From: Ancylomarina subtilis
Lineage (GTDB): Bacteria > Bacteroidota > Bacteroidia > Bacteroidales > Marinifilaceae
Direction: 5' to 3'
Length of the DNA stretch: 64,000 nucleotides
Assembly: GCF_004217115.1 (NCBI RefSeq)
Contig: NZ_SHKN01000004.1
Span: 145,650-209,649 of the forward strand
In this document: in pieces, positions 26,363 through 35,306 of the stretch
Numbering within the stretch: position 1 is the stretch's first letter
How the letters are laid out: each line of letters begins with the position of its first letter
Translations under genes and position numbers: made by a program
Notes under the pieces: generated by a model
Told to the model about the DNA's origin: nothing
The model's database searches: none
The model's input: only the letters and a program-made list of their open reading frames with translations

Positions 26363-27469
26363 ATGAATATATGGAGTGACAAAAGAGTCGTATTAACCCT
26401 TGATGCAGGTGGAACAAACTTTGTTTTTTCAGCAATTAAAGGTGGTAATGAAATTATAGATCCTATTCAAAAACCATCAAACGCTGATCAATTAGAGCTT
26501 TGTTTACAAACAATTGTCGACGGTTTTCAAGAAGTTAAAAATCAACTGGATGAAAATCCTGTCGCCATTAGTTTTGCATTCCCCGGGCCAGCCGATTACA
26601 AAAGAGGTATTATTGGAGATTTAACAAACTTACCTGCATTTCGTGGTGGCATAGCATTGGGGCCAATGTTGGAAGAATATTTTAATATTCCTGTCTACAT
26701 AAACAATGATGGTGATCTATTTGCATTTGGAGAAGCATTAGGAGGCATCTTGCCCGAAATAAATAAAAAACTGGAAGCTGTCAATAGTCCTAAACGCTAC
26801 AATAATCTAATTGGTATAACTCTGGGAACGGGATTTGGAGGAGGTTTGGTACAAAATAATGAACTTTTTATTGGCGACAATTCAATTGCTAGTGAAGTTT
26901 GGTTAACAAGTTCAAGGCTGTTCCCAGAGCAATTTGCCGAAGAAGGTATCAGTACAAGGGCGATTCAGAGAGTTTATCAAGAAAATGCTTCCGGTGAATT
27001 AAACAAAGATTTAATGCCAAAGGATATTTATGATATTGCAAAGGATGAAAATCATCCCAATACGAAAGCAGCAAAAATTGCTTTTAAGCAGTTTGGAAAT
27101 TGCTTAGGAGATAGTTTAGCCAACTTACTTACGATTACCGATGGTATCGCAGTAATAGGTGGTGGACTATCAGGAGCAAACGATTTATATATGCCTGCTG
27201 TGATGGATGAAATAAATGGACAGTTACAAACGGCTCAGGGAGAAAGTATCCCCCGATTGGTTCAGAAAGTTTATAATATTGATAACGAACACGAGTTTAA
27301 TGAATTCGTTAAAGATCAGTCCAGAGAAATTATAATACCTGGAACGAATAAATGTTTAAAATATGATCCAGAACCTCGTTTAGCTGTATGCTCAAGTAAA
27401 CTGGGAGCAAGCAGAGCCATTGGAATTGGTGCTTATGCTTTTGCATTAAAACAAGTAAGTCAGCAATAA
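26363..27469 (+). CDS. ROK-family sugar kinase, atypical
   Basis: A 368-residue sugar kinase-like protein. The phosphate-binding loop LDAGGTNFVFSAIKGG (about 11-26) and the catalytic segment INNDGDLFAFGEALGG (about 113-128) are clear, as are GITLGTGFGGG and AVIGGGLSGAND. The zinc-binding Cys cluster usual in ROK proteins is absent: the segment after GTGFGGG reads NSIASEVWLTSS and has no cysteines. ATG 26363 is chosen over a TTG at 26354 that abuts the MFS stop. It probably phosphorylates the hexose brought in by the adjacent MFS carrier. Fructokinase, glucokinase or mannokinase activity cannot be told apart. Confidence 0.85.
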   Translation: MNIWSDKRVVLTLDAGGTNFVFSAIKGGNEIIDPIQKPSNADQLELCLQTIVDGFQEVKNQLDENPVAISFAFPGPADYKRGIIGDLTNLPAFRGGIALGPMLEEYFNIPVYINNDGDLFAFGEALGGILPEINKKLEAVNSPKRYNNLIGITLGTGFGGGLVQNNELFIGDNSIASEVWLTSSRLFPEQFAEEGISTRAIQRVYQENASGELNKDLMPKDIYDIAKDENHPNTKAAKIAFKQFGNCLGDSLANLLTITDGIAVIGGGLSGANDLYMPAVMDEINGQLQTAQGESIPRLVQKVYNIDNEHEFNEFVKDQSREIIIPGTNKCLKYDPEPRLAVCSSKLGASRAIGIGAYAFALKQVSQQ

Positions 27470-27521
27470 CAATTGGCTCCATTTTATTGATCATTTTAAG
27501 ATTGAATTTTTTTACCTAGTA

Positions 27522-27539
27522 TACTAAATCGGTTTAGTA
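27522..27539. promoter_or_regulatory. Predicted LacI-family operator before the second susC
   Basis: TACTAAATCGGTTTAGTA is an 18-base palindrome with one mismatched pair. Its reverse complement matches the lacI-promoter site 24168-24185 at 17 of 18 positions. It lies 95 bases before the susC start, linking that operon to the LacI regulator. Confidence 0.75.
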
Positions 27540-27633
27540 ACTAACAAAAAGTCTTTTTTTATATTAAAAACGAAGTTAAGTTCATAATAACCAATTTGTT
27601 TAAAAAACCATTTATAATTAATATTTACTAACT

Positions 27634-30600
27634 ATGAAGAAGTACGTTTTACGAAATCTTCGCTCAGGCATAAACAACCCAATAAGGCTTGAGAGTAAGA
27701 TAGGAGTTTTAGCTTTGCTTTTTGCAATAATGGTTTTGCCATTATCAGTAAATGCAAACGTTACCAATTTGCCAGATGCAACATTAACGGTTGCCACTCA
27801 AAAACTTATTACGGGAGTTGTTACTGAAGAAAATGGAACCTCTCTCCCCGGAGTTTCTATCGTTATAAAGGGAACCACACAAGGAACGGTTTCTGATATC
27901 GATGGGAAATTCGAAATCTCAATTCCAAACGAATCCAGTATTCTGGTATTTAGTTTCATTGGAATGTTAACGCAAGAAATTACAGTTAGTTCTCAATCTG
28001 AGTTGAATATTGTTATGCTTGCTGATACAAAACAAATGAATGAAGTTGTTGTTACAGCCTTAGGTATTAAAAGAGAGAAAAAAGCTCTGGGATATGCTGT
28101 TCAGGATGTAAAAGCTGATGAATTAACCCAGACTGGTAACTCTGATTTGGTAAGTTCTCTATCAGGTAAAGTTGCCGGTGTGCAAATCAACCAATCAGGT
28201 GGCGGAGTTGGAGGAACATCCCGAATTGAAATTCGCGGGGCCAGTTCTCTATCAGGGAATAATGCTCCTCTTTGGGTTGTTGATGGTGTTCCTTTTGATG
28301 ATGGAAACAGTAGAGATGGATCAGTTTGGGGCGGAACCTCAAGAGCTGGTGGAGCTTTTGATTTAAATCCGGAAGATATTGAATCAATTTCTGTTCTTAA
28401 AGGGCCTAATGCTGCTGCTCTATACGGAGAACGTGGGGGTAATGGTGTCGTATTGGTTACCACAAAAAAAGGAACACGTGGAAAAGGATTGGGCATTAGC
28501 TATTCCGGAAGTTTCACTTTTTCTGAAGCGGCCTATATGCTCGATCTTCAGAATAAATATGGTCAAGGTACCAAAGGTGAATACGACAATACCAATACCT
28601 CATCATGGGGACCTGAAATGAATGGTCAAATGTTTGAATCATGGACAGGTGAAACAATTGCCTATGAGGCTCAAAAAGACCGCCTGAAAGACTTTACAAG
28701 AACAGGTGTTGCCCAAAAACACAACGTTTCATTTACAGGCGGTAACGATAAAGGTACTTACCGTGTGTCTTTGGGAAAAGATATCATGAATGGAATATAC
28801 GAAGATCATAAAGTTGAGAAAACAACTTTTGACTTAAGAGCAGATTATGACATTAATGAATGGCTGAATATAGATACCAAGTTATCTTATTTCTTAACTG
28901 AAGGTAACGAACGCCCTGAAATTGGGAATTATAGCTATGTGTCATACTTCAATTCCATGCCTATGAATATCCGCAACCAGGATTTAGCTCCAGGTTACAA
29001 CATCGTAGGTGGTAAGCACGTTGAAAAACTTTACACCACTCCTAACGCTGGCAATAGAAATCCATATTTTCTTCAAGCACAAACTACAAATCACGATGAG
29101 AAAAACAGAACCTTCGGTTATGTTGCAGCCAATATTAAATTGACTTCTGATTTGAAAGCCAAGTTTAAATATGGTATGGATTTCTATCAGTTTTCCAGTT
29201 TAGAAGGCTATTTATATGCAGATAATGTAGATGCTTCAAGACCAAATTATAGCCCTTCTCAATCCAATTTTAAAGAAGAAAACTATGAATTCTTGTTATC
29301 CTATAATAAGGATATTAATGAAGATTTTACAATCGGTTTAAATGTAGGTGCCAATAATATGAACAGGTACCATAAAATCTTGAATGCGACTTCCGGGCGT
29401 TTGAGTTCAGAAGGAGATTTCTTTTTAGGTGCAGGTTCAAACATCAAGGCTAGTGAAGGAATCACAGAATCAGAAGTTCGATCAATCTATGGATTTGGAC
29501 AGATTGCTTATAAAAACGTTCTGTTTCTTGATTTTACTGCCCGCAACGATTGGTCATCCACTCTTACTGCTGCTGATGCTAAGTTTGACAATTCATATTT
29601 TTATCCTTCATTCAGTTTAAGTGGAATCGTTTCTGAAATGGTAGACTTACCGGAATTTATCACATTTACAAAACTACGAGGTTCTTGGGCACAGGTTGGG
29701 AAAGCAACAACACCTTATAACACAAGTCAAAGTTTTAAAATTGAAAACTGGAACTTCGGATTGTCCAGAGGAATGGTTGCATCAACTCAAGTGATTAAAG
29801 ATCTCAAGCCTGAGATTTCCACATCATGGGAAGTTGGGGCTGACATGAGATTCCTGAACAACCGTATCGGACTTGATTTCACTTATTACAATGAAGAAAC
29901 AAAAAATCAAATATTACCAGCTCCAACAGTACAAAGTTCTGGTTACGATCTACGCTTAATCAATGCAGGTTTAATTACCAATAAAGGAATTGAGTTAATG
30001 TTAACTACAGTCCCTGTTAAAACCAATGATTTCAGATTAGGAATTGACTTTAATTTCGCTAAGAATGAAGGCATCCTCGAAAAATTGGCTCCAGGAATTC
30101 CTGAATATGATTTAGGTATGGGCGTTATGGCACTACCGGGTGAAAAACTAGGTGTTATTCGAGGAAGTATCTATAATAGAACTGAAAGTGGCGAAATCAT
30201 TGTTGATGCAAATGGTTTACAAACGACGGCTCAGGGTGATGATCATATTTTGGGGAATATTCAGGCTGATTGGACAGGATCCATTAATTTGAATGCTGAA
30301 TACAAAGGCTTCTTTCTTTCTGCTTTGATGTCGATCCAGGAAGGTGGTGATATTATTTCTACATCAGAGCAAAGTGCGGTGTCTTCAGGAACTGCGGCCA
30401 GAACAACCGAAAACAACCGTATGGCATTGTTTGTTGATGGAGTAACAGCTGATGGCGGAGCAAACAATGTCATGATTAGTGCTGAAGAATATTGGAGAGA
30501 ATTATCAAAAGTAGACGAAGAATTTATTTACGATGCCTCACATATGAAACTGAAAGAATTGGCCATTGGCTATAATATTCCGAAATCAATATTAAATAAA

Positions 30601-30792
30601 ATCCCTCATAGTCCTGTAAAAACAGCCAGATTTTCTGTTGTAGGAAGAAACTTATTCTATTTCTATAAGCATACGCCTGGAACAGCACCGGATGCAAGTG
30701 CTTATAGCTCTTCATTAGCAGCTCAAGCCTTTGACTTTTCGCCAGTACCTGCTACAAGAACATATGGATTCTCTCTTAATGTTGGTTTTTAA
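27634..30792 (+). CDS. SusC/RagA-family TonB-dependent transporter (second locus)
   Basis: A 1052-residue SusC-type importer. It has a long N-terminus before the hydrophobic signal core (signal ends about residue 41, VNANV), a carboxypeptidase-like domain (GVVTEENGTSLPGVSIVIKG), a VVVTALGIKREKKALGYAV segment typical of RagA-type proteins, a plug domain (SRIEIRGASSLSGNNAPLWV; YGERGGNGVVLVTTKKG) and a barrel ending FSLNVGF. It heads a set with a SusD-like protein and a LamG lipoprotein and has a LacI-type operator 95 bases upstream. Position beside the mannosidase locus suggests N-glycan or mannan fragments as cargo; this is inference. Confidence 0.95.
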   Translation: MKKYVLRNLRSGINNPIRLESKIGVLALLFAIMVLPLSVNANVTNLPDATLTVATQKLITGVVTEENGTSLPGVSIVIKGTTQGTVSDIDGKFEISIPNESSILVFSFIGMLTQEITVSSQSELNIVMLADTKQMNEVVVTALGIKREKKALGYAVQDVKADELTQTGNSDLVSSLSGKVAGVQINQSGGGVGGTSRIEIRGASSLSGNNAPLWVVDGVPFDDGNSRDGSVWGGTSRAGGAFDLNPEDIESISVLKGPNAAALYGERGGNGVVLVTTKKGTRGKGLGISYSGSFTFSEAAYMLDLQNKYGQGTKGEYDNTNTSSWGPEMNGQMFESWTGETIAYEAQKDRLKDFTRTGVAQKHNVSFTGGNDKGTYRVSLGKDIMNGIYEDHKVEKTTFDLRADYDINEWLNIDTKLSYFLTEGNERPEIGNYSYVSYFNSMPMNIRNQDLAPGYNIVGGKHVEKLYTTPNAGNRNPYFLQAQTTNHDEKNRTFGYVAANIKLTSDLKAKFKYGMDFYQFSSLEGYLYADNVDASRPNYSPSQSNFKEENYEFLLSYNKDINEDFTIGLNVGANNMNRYHKILNATSGRLSSEGDFFLGAGSNIKASEGITESEVRSIYGFGQIAYKNVLFLDFTARNDWSSTLTAADAKFDNSYFYPSFSLSGIVSEMVDLPEFITFTKLRGSWAQVGKATTPYNTSQSFKIENWNFGLSRGMVASTQVIKDLKPEISTSWEVGADMRFLNNRIGLDFTYYNEETKNQILPAPTVQSSGYDLRLINAGLITNKGIELMLTTVPVKTNDFRLGIDFNFAKNEGILEKLAPGIPEYDLGMGVMALPGEKLGVIRGSIYNRTESGEIIVDANGLQTTAQGDDHILGNIQADWTGSINLNAEYKGFFLSALMSIQEGGDIISTSEQSAVSSGTAARTTENNRMALFVDGVTADGGANNVMISAEEYWRELSKVDEEFIYDASHMKLKELAIGYNIPKSILNKIPHSPVKTARFSVVGRNLFYFYKHTPGTAPDASAYSSSLAAQAFDFSPVPATRTYGFSLNVGF

Positions 30793-30812
30793 TTATTAAA
30801 AATAAGAATATC

Positions 30813-32372
30813 ATGAAAAAAATATATTTAGGCCTGATCTCACTGGGACTATTCGTTCTGTCTAGTGGCTGTTCTGATGATTTTGGAGACATGAATGTCC
30901 CATCAGATGCCGTAACAGATGTTGAACCTAAATTCTTCCTTAATTCAATGCAACAGGAAGTATTTGCTAATTATCAGCGTAATGTCAACCTGTATCCTGA
31001 TTTATATTCACAATACTGGGCCAATACCGTTTCAGGTTTTGGATCACCTCGTTATGAATATGTAGATGGCTGGATCGGTAATCAGTGGAAAGAGTTTTAC
31101 ACTCGACATTTACGTGATGCACTTGCTATTGAGGCTTCGTACGCAGAAAACCCAGTATATGTGGATGCCATTGCTATAAAAGATATTTGGATGTGCTACT
31201 GGTGGTCAAGAATGACCGATACTTATGGCGATATCCCCTATTTTAATGCTGGTCAAGGTGAAGATGTGCCTTATACTTCACAACAGGAAATTTACGTCGA
31301 TCTTTTTAAACGATTAGACCATGCAATCTCCAGCATCACAGGTGGTGAAGAGCAATACAAATACGACGATGGTTACGATCTTATTTATGAGGGTGATGCA
31401 AGACAGTGGCAAAAATTTGGAAATTCTCTTCGACTACGTCTGGCTATGCGTATTTCCAATGTTGATCCTGTAAAAGCTCAAGCTGAAGTTCAAGCTGCTA
31501 TAAATGGAACCGGAGGTTTATTAACAAGTAATGATGATGTGGCAAAAGTTCCCATGTGGAGTCAGGGTTGGTACGATTATTTACACCAAATGGCTTGGAA
31601 TTGGGGCAATGTTCGCATGTCAAAAACCTTCTCTGACAACCTGTATAACCAATCAAGTGCAGGCGAAGACCCAAGAGCACCAAAATGGTTTGCCTACAAG
31701 GTAGAGGGGGAATCTAAGACAAAAGAGGAAGCTGGTTTCGATCGGTATAAAGGGATTGAAAACGGTTATAATCTTGTACCTGCAAATTCGGACGATGATT
31801 ATGCAACCATCAACCTTGAGGGTGGCTATATTGATTTTGAAGGCGATGGCGGAGTCAATCTGATGTATTGCCCTGTTATGTTCTACTCGGAAGTTAAATT
31901 TTTGCTGGCAGAAGCGGCTTTGCGTGGTTGGACTACTGGCGATGTTAATACACTTTACAAAGAAGGTGTATCTGCTTCAATGGAATATGTAGGCGTATCA
32001 AGTGATGATGCAAGCACTTATATCGATGGACTGCCAAACATTTCAGGTTCTAACGAAGCTCAATTAAAACAAATCATAACTCAAAAATGGCTGGCTAATT
32101 TTCCAAATGGTGTTGAAGGCTGGGCAGATTTCAGAAGAACGGACTACCCTGATGTGACTTTACCTAAAGATGGTGTGAGTGGTAGCTCAACCGTTGCTAC
32201 AGGAACCTGGGTTAAACGAGTACGCTATCCGGACAACGAACACCTTCAAAACGAAGCCAACATGCCATCGGCATTAAATACCTTGGACGGTGATAGAATG
32301 GATATTCGTTTATGGTGGGACACTGCTGATACCAAAACCAAAACAGCTGGTATCATGAATAGCAATTTTTAA
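30813..32372 (+). CDS. SusD/RagB-family nutrient-binding lipoprotein (second locus)
   Basis: A 519-residue SusD-like lipoprotein (lipobox LSSGC, then SDDFGD, an acidic surface-export signal). The segments YPDLYSQYWANT, YWWSRMTDTYGDIPYFNAGQ, GDARQWQKFGNSLRLRLAMR and WLANFPNGVEGWADFRRTDY are typical of the SusD-like_2 subgroup, different from the SusD at 4279. It lies 20 bases after its SusC and should cap that pore. It is followed by an intergenic hairpin and a LamG-type binding lipoprotein. Confidence 0.93.
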   Translation: MKKIYLGLISLGLFVLSSGCSDDFGDMNVPSDAVTDVEPKFFLNSMQQEVFANYQRNVNLYPDLYSQYWANTVSGFGSPRYEYVDGWIGNQWKEFYTRHLRDALAIEASYAENPVYVDAIAIKDIWMCYWWSRMTDTYGDIPYFNAGQGEDVPYTSQQEIYVDLFKRLDHAISSITGGEEQYKYDDGYDLIYEGDARQWQKFGNSLRLRLAMRISNVDPVKAQAEVQAAINGTGGLLTSNDDVAKVPMWSQGWYDYLHQMAWNWGNVRMSKTFSDNLYNQSSAGEDPRAPKWFAYKVEGESKTKEEAGFDRYKGIENGYNLVPANSDDDYATINLEGGYIDFEGDGGVNLMYCPVMFYSEVKFLLAEAALRGWTTGDVNTLYKEGVSASMEYVGVSSDDASTYIDGLPNISGSNEAQLKQIITQKWLANFPNGVEGWADFRRTDYPDVTLPKDGVSGSSTVATGTWVKRVRYPDNEHLQNEANMPSALNTLDGDRMDIRLWWDTADTKTKTAGIMNSNF

Positions 32373-32388
32373 TTTGAAAAAACTAACG

Positions 32389-32422
32389 AATGTGTATTGG
32401 GATTATTAATCCCAAGCACATT
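32389..32422 (+). repeat. Intergenic hairpin between susD-like and LamG genes
   Basis: Arms 32389-32403 and 32409-32422 pair except for one bulge, with a 5-base loop. There is no downstream T run of terminator length. It may protect upstream mRNA or tune expression of the downstream lipoprotein. Confidence 0.5.
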
Positions 32423-32438
32423 GTTTAAACTTTGTTAT

Positions 32439-34298
32439 ATGAAAACAATGAAATTAAACATAAAATTATGGTCCTTTCTGGCTGCCTTTTTAATGGTTTT
32501 TACCATTGCAGCTTGTGACGATGATAACGATTTAGGTCAGGTTGATGCAACTTCACTCGATTCATTAATTACTGAGGCTAATGACTTAATTGCAACAACT
32601 GAAGAAGGAACTAGTCCGGGCGACTACAAGCCTGGTTCTAAAAAACAATTACAGGATGTTTTAACCTGGGTCGATTGGAAAATTGCCAATGCTGAATCTC
32701 AAGATGATGTGGCAGATGCAGCGATTAAACTGCAAACTTATATTGATATTTTTAAAACAAATATTGTTAGTCTGGCTGTTCCAATTATTGGTCAATCTAA
32801 CGATACCTACATTCAAATATCGGATAATATTAAACCTCTTTTTAATGAAAGTTTCACCATTGAAACAAAGATTTATGTTGTCGATTTAGCTACAAAAGGT
32901 TATTCAAACAACATATTTGCAACTGAACAATCAGGTCCTGATAGTGGTTTTGTAATTCGTTATTTTGGTGATGGTACAATTCATTTAAATGTTGGTAGTG
33001 GCAGTGGCTGGAATACTATAGAATCAGAACCCGGTGTAATTAAAGCGGGTGAATGGATGCATATTGCATTTGTAAATGAAATTAGCAGCCAAAAACTGTA
33101 TGTTAATGGTGTAGAAATTTTATCACAAGACAAAGCTTATATGCCAGCTCCAGAAGCATCATTTGTGATTGGAAACGGCCCAACCTGGACTGACCGTGTT
33201 ATCAACGGAATGGTTAAAGATGTCAGAGTATGGTCTAATGCCAGAACTGAACAACAGATCTCAGACAATCAGGATGCTGCTTTTGAAAATACAGAAGAAG
33301 GTTTAGCCATGTATTTCCCTTTCGATGCTGATTTGGGTACTGAATTTAAGGACAACACAGGTAAATACACTGCCACTTTTAAAGGTGATGTTACCTGGGC
33401 TGCAGATGGGATTCCTCCTGTAATCGTAATCGATTTTTCAGAACTAAACACATCTATTGCTACCGCAACAAGCTTAAAAGCAGAAGTTGTTGAAGGGACG
33501 AACAATGGGGATTATCCAATTGGAACAAAAGACTACATTCAAGAACTAATTGATGAAGGAAATGATCTTTTAGCCAATGCTAAAAAACAAGATGAAGTTG
33601 CTGCGCAGGCTTCTTCAATTAACTCTAAGTTAAAATTAATTAAAGACAATCTAGTCGCAGATGCAACTGGTATCATGGTAGAACCAGAATCTGATATTTA
33701 TGGATTCAGCATTACACCTAACTATACGCCTCAGGGGGACTATACCATTGAAATGGATATCGAATTTGAATCTCTGGGCTATGGAACAGCAGTGTTCTTC
33801 TATGGTTATTCATATGGTATATGGGCTACAGGCTACGAAGAACTAACCGAAGAGAATGTCTTAAATTCCGGAGCCTTATGGAACTTCACTGACGCGGGTA
33901 GCGGATGGCAAGGCCCAAAAGCTGATGCATTGACAATCAAACCTGGGAACTGGCAGCATGTTGCTTTAGTTCACGACAATACCGCTCGTACAACTACGCT
34001 TTATGTTGACGGTATTGAAATGGGTGTTGATGACAATATTGGTACTCCTAATATTCCTTCCGATTCTGATTTCCGATTATTAGGAAGCAATTGGGGAAGC
34101 GTGATGCACGGCTCTATCAAAGATTTCCGTATGTGGGATGTTGCTAAAGCTGCTGCAGATCTAAACGCAGATATTGATGGAACTGAAGATGGTCTACAAG
34201 TTTATTTTCCTCTTGAAAAAGTTGCTGGTGTTAAATTTAAAGATGTAACTGGTAACTATGAAGGTGAACTTAAGGGTGTCAAATGGAATATTGAATAA
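32439..34298 (+). CDS. Double LamG-domain surface lipoprotein, probable glycan-binding protein
   Basis: About 619 residues; lipobox FTIAACDDDND (acidic after Cys, favouring the cell surface). The protein is an internal duplication: a short helical repeat (SLITEANDLIATTEEG, about 26-90), a concanavalin/LamG-like domain (about 105-310, with GEWMHIAFVNEISSQKLYVN), a second helical repeat (SLKAEVVEGTNNGDYPIG, about 335-400) and a second LamG-like domain (about 405-615, with GNWQHVALVHDN and TTLYVDGIEMG). Start ATG 32439 is used because the frame's earlier TTG (32397) lies in the intergenic hairpin. Third gene after SusC/SusD, the place normally taken by a surface glycan-binding protein. Ligand unknown. 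Confidence 0.85.
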   Translation: MKTMKLNIKLWSFLAAFLMVFTIAACDDDNDLGQVDATSLDSLITEANDLIATTEEGTSPGDYKPGSKKQLQDVLTWVDWKIANAESQDDVADAAIKLQTYIDIFKTNIVSLAVPIIGQSNDTYIQISDNIKPLFNESFTIETKIYVVDLATKGYSNNIFATEQSGPDSGFVIRYFGDGTIHLNVGSGSGWNTIESEPGVIKAGEWMHIAFVNEISSQKLYVNGVEILSQDKAYMPAPEASFVIGNGPTWTDRVINGMVKDVRVWSNARTEQQISDNQDAAFENTEEGLAMYFPFDADLGTEFKDNTGKYTATFKGDVTWAADGIPPVIVIDFSELNTSIATATSLKAEVVEGTNNGDYPIGTKDYIQELIDEGNDLLANAKKQDEVAAQASSINSKLKLIKDNLVADATGIMVEPESDIYGFSITPNYTPQGDYTIEMDIEFESLGYGTAVFFYGYSYGIWATGYEELTEENVLNSGALWNFTDAGSGWQGPKADALTIKPGNWQHVALVHDNTARTTTLYVDGIEMGVDDNIGTPNIPSDSDFRLLGSNWGSVMHGSIKDFRMWDVAKAAADLNADIDGTEDGLQVYFPLEKVAGVKFKDVTGNYEGELKGVKWNIE

Positions 34299-34315
34299 AT
34301 AATTAGTTAGAATGA

Positions 34316-34350
34316 AAATGGAGCCGTCTTTAAGTGGCGGCTCCATTTCT
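34316..34350 (+). terminator. Terminator after the LamG lipoprotein gene
   Basis: An 11-bp stem (34316-34326 with 34338-34348) ending in T residues closes the susC-susD-LamG unit and separates it from the glycosidase genes. Confidence 0.8.
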
Positions 34351-34415
34351 ATAACTCAATCAAAATCACCATATTTAATACACGAAATCAATTCAACCAT
34401 TTTAAGATTAACAAT

Positions 34416-35264
34416 ATGCATCCTATCAGAAGTCAACTGCTTTTTATTTTAATCGTCCTGTCTTTATCTCATTCGGTATTGGGACAATCTACAAAGCTTA
34501 TGTCCTTTAATATTCGATACGATAACCAATGGGATATTGAAAACAATTGGATGCTCCGCAGAGACAAAATCACAAAACTTATAAATAGATACCAACCTTC
34601 TATCGTAGCAACTCAAGAAGCTCTGAGTAATCAAGTTAACTTTCTGGATAGTACATTAAGTAATTACAGCTATATTGGAATTGGGCGGGAAGATGGAAAA
34701 CAAAAAGGTGAATTCTGTGCCATTTTCTACAATCCTGCCAAATATAAAGTCATCAAACAAGCCACATTTTGGTTATCTGAAACTCCGGATATAGTATCTG
34801 TGGGATGGGATGCCGCTCTTGAACGTATTTGTACATACGCTCTTTTTGAAAATATTAATACAAAAGAACAAGTCTACATCTTTAATGCTCATTTCGATCA
34901 TCAGGGGAAAGTAGCACAAGAAAATTCTGCCCGCTTAATTTTAAAGAAAATCGAGGCAATTAATAAAGAAGATTTACCTGTCGTTTTAATGGGAGATTTA
35001 AACGTGACCCCGGAAGAAAAGACTATTACAATATTAAAAGAAGAGCTCACTGATGCCATCACGCTCTCTTCTTCCCCATTTTATGGCCCTAAAGGCACAT
35101 TCAATGCTTTCAAAAACGAACCTGTTACCTCGCGAATCGACTACTGTTTCGTTAAAAACATCAAAGTATTATCCTACTCCCATATCGATGACAGACTTGA
35201 TAATAACAAGCATATTTCAGACCATTATCCTGTTCTGGTTGAAATTGGGACAATCAAAAAATAG
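34416..35264 (+). CDS. Exported endonuclease/exonuclease/phosphatase (EEP) family hydrolase
   Basis: A 282-residue protein with signal peptide (ending VLGQS) and the EEP fold motifs: MSFNIRYDN (metal Asn), ATQEAL (metal Glu), NAHFDHQG (catalytic His), VVLMGDLNVTPEE (Asp/Asn) and the final SDHYPV (Asp-His). Such enzymes hydrolyse phosphodiester or phosphomonoester bonds. Placed first in an N-glycan/mannoside locus, it could remove phosphate or phosphodiester groups from phosphomannans or sugar phosphates, but a nuclease or other phosphatase role is equally allowed by sequence. The GH92 gene follows after 42 bases. Confidence 0.85.
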   Translation: MHPIRSQLLFILIVLSLSHSVLGQSTKLMSFNIRYDNQWDIENNWMLRRDKITKLINRYQPSIVATQEALSNQVNFLDSTLSNYSYIGIGREDGKQKGEFCAIFYNPAKYKVIKQATFWLSETPDIVSVGWDAALERICTYALFENINTKEQVYIFNAHFDHQGKVAQENSARLILKKIEAINKEDLPVVLMGDLNVTPEEKTITILKEELTDAITLSSSPFYGPKGTFNAFKNEPVTSRIDYCFVKNIKVLSYSHIDDRLDNNKHISDHYPVLVEIGTIKK

Positions 35265-35306
35265 ATTCAGACAACATCAAACTTACAAGCTATATACCAT
35301 TTTAAA

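Noticed and set aside
28101..28496. 131-residue antisense frame in the second susC
   Set aside because: Proline-rich composition and position within a clear SusC coding sequence mark it as a shadow.
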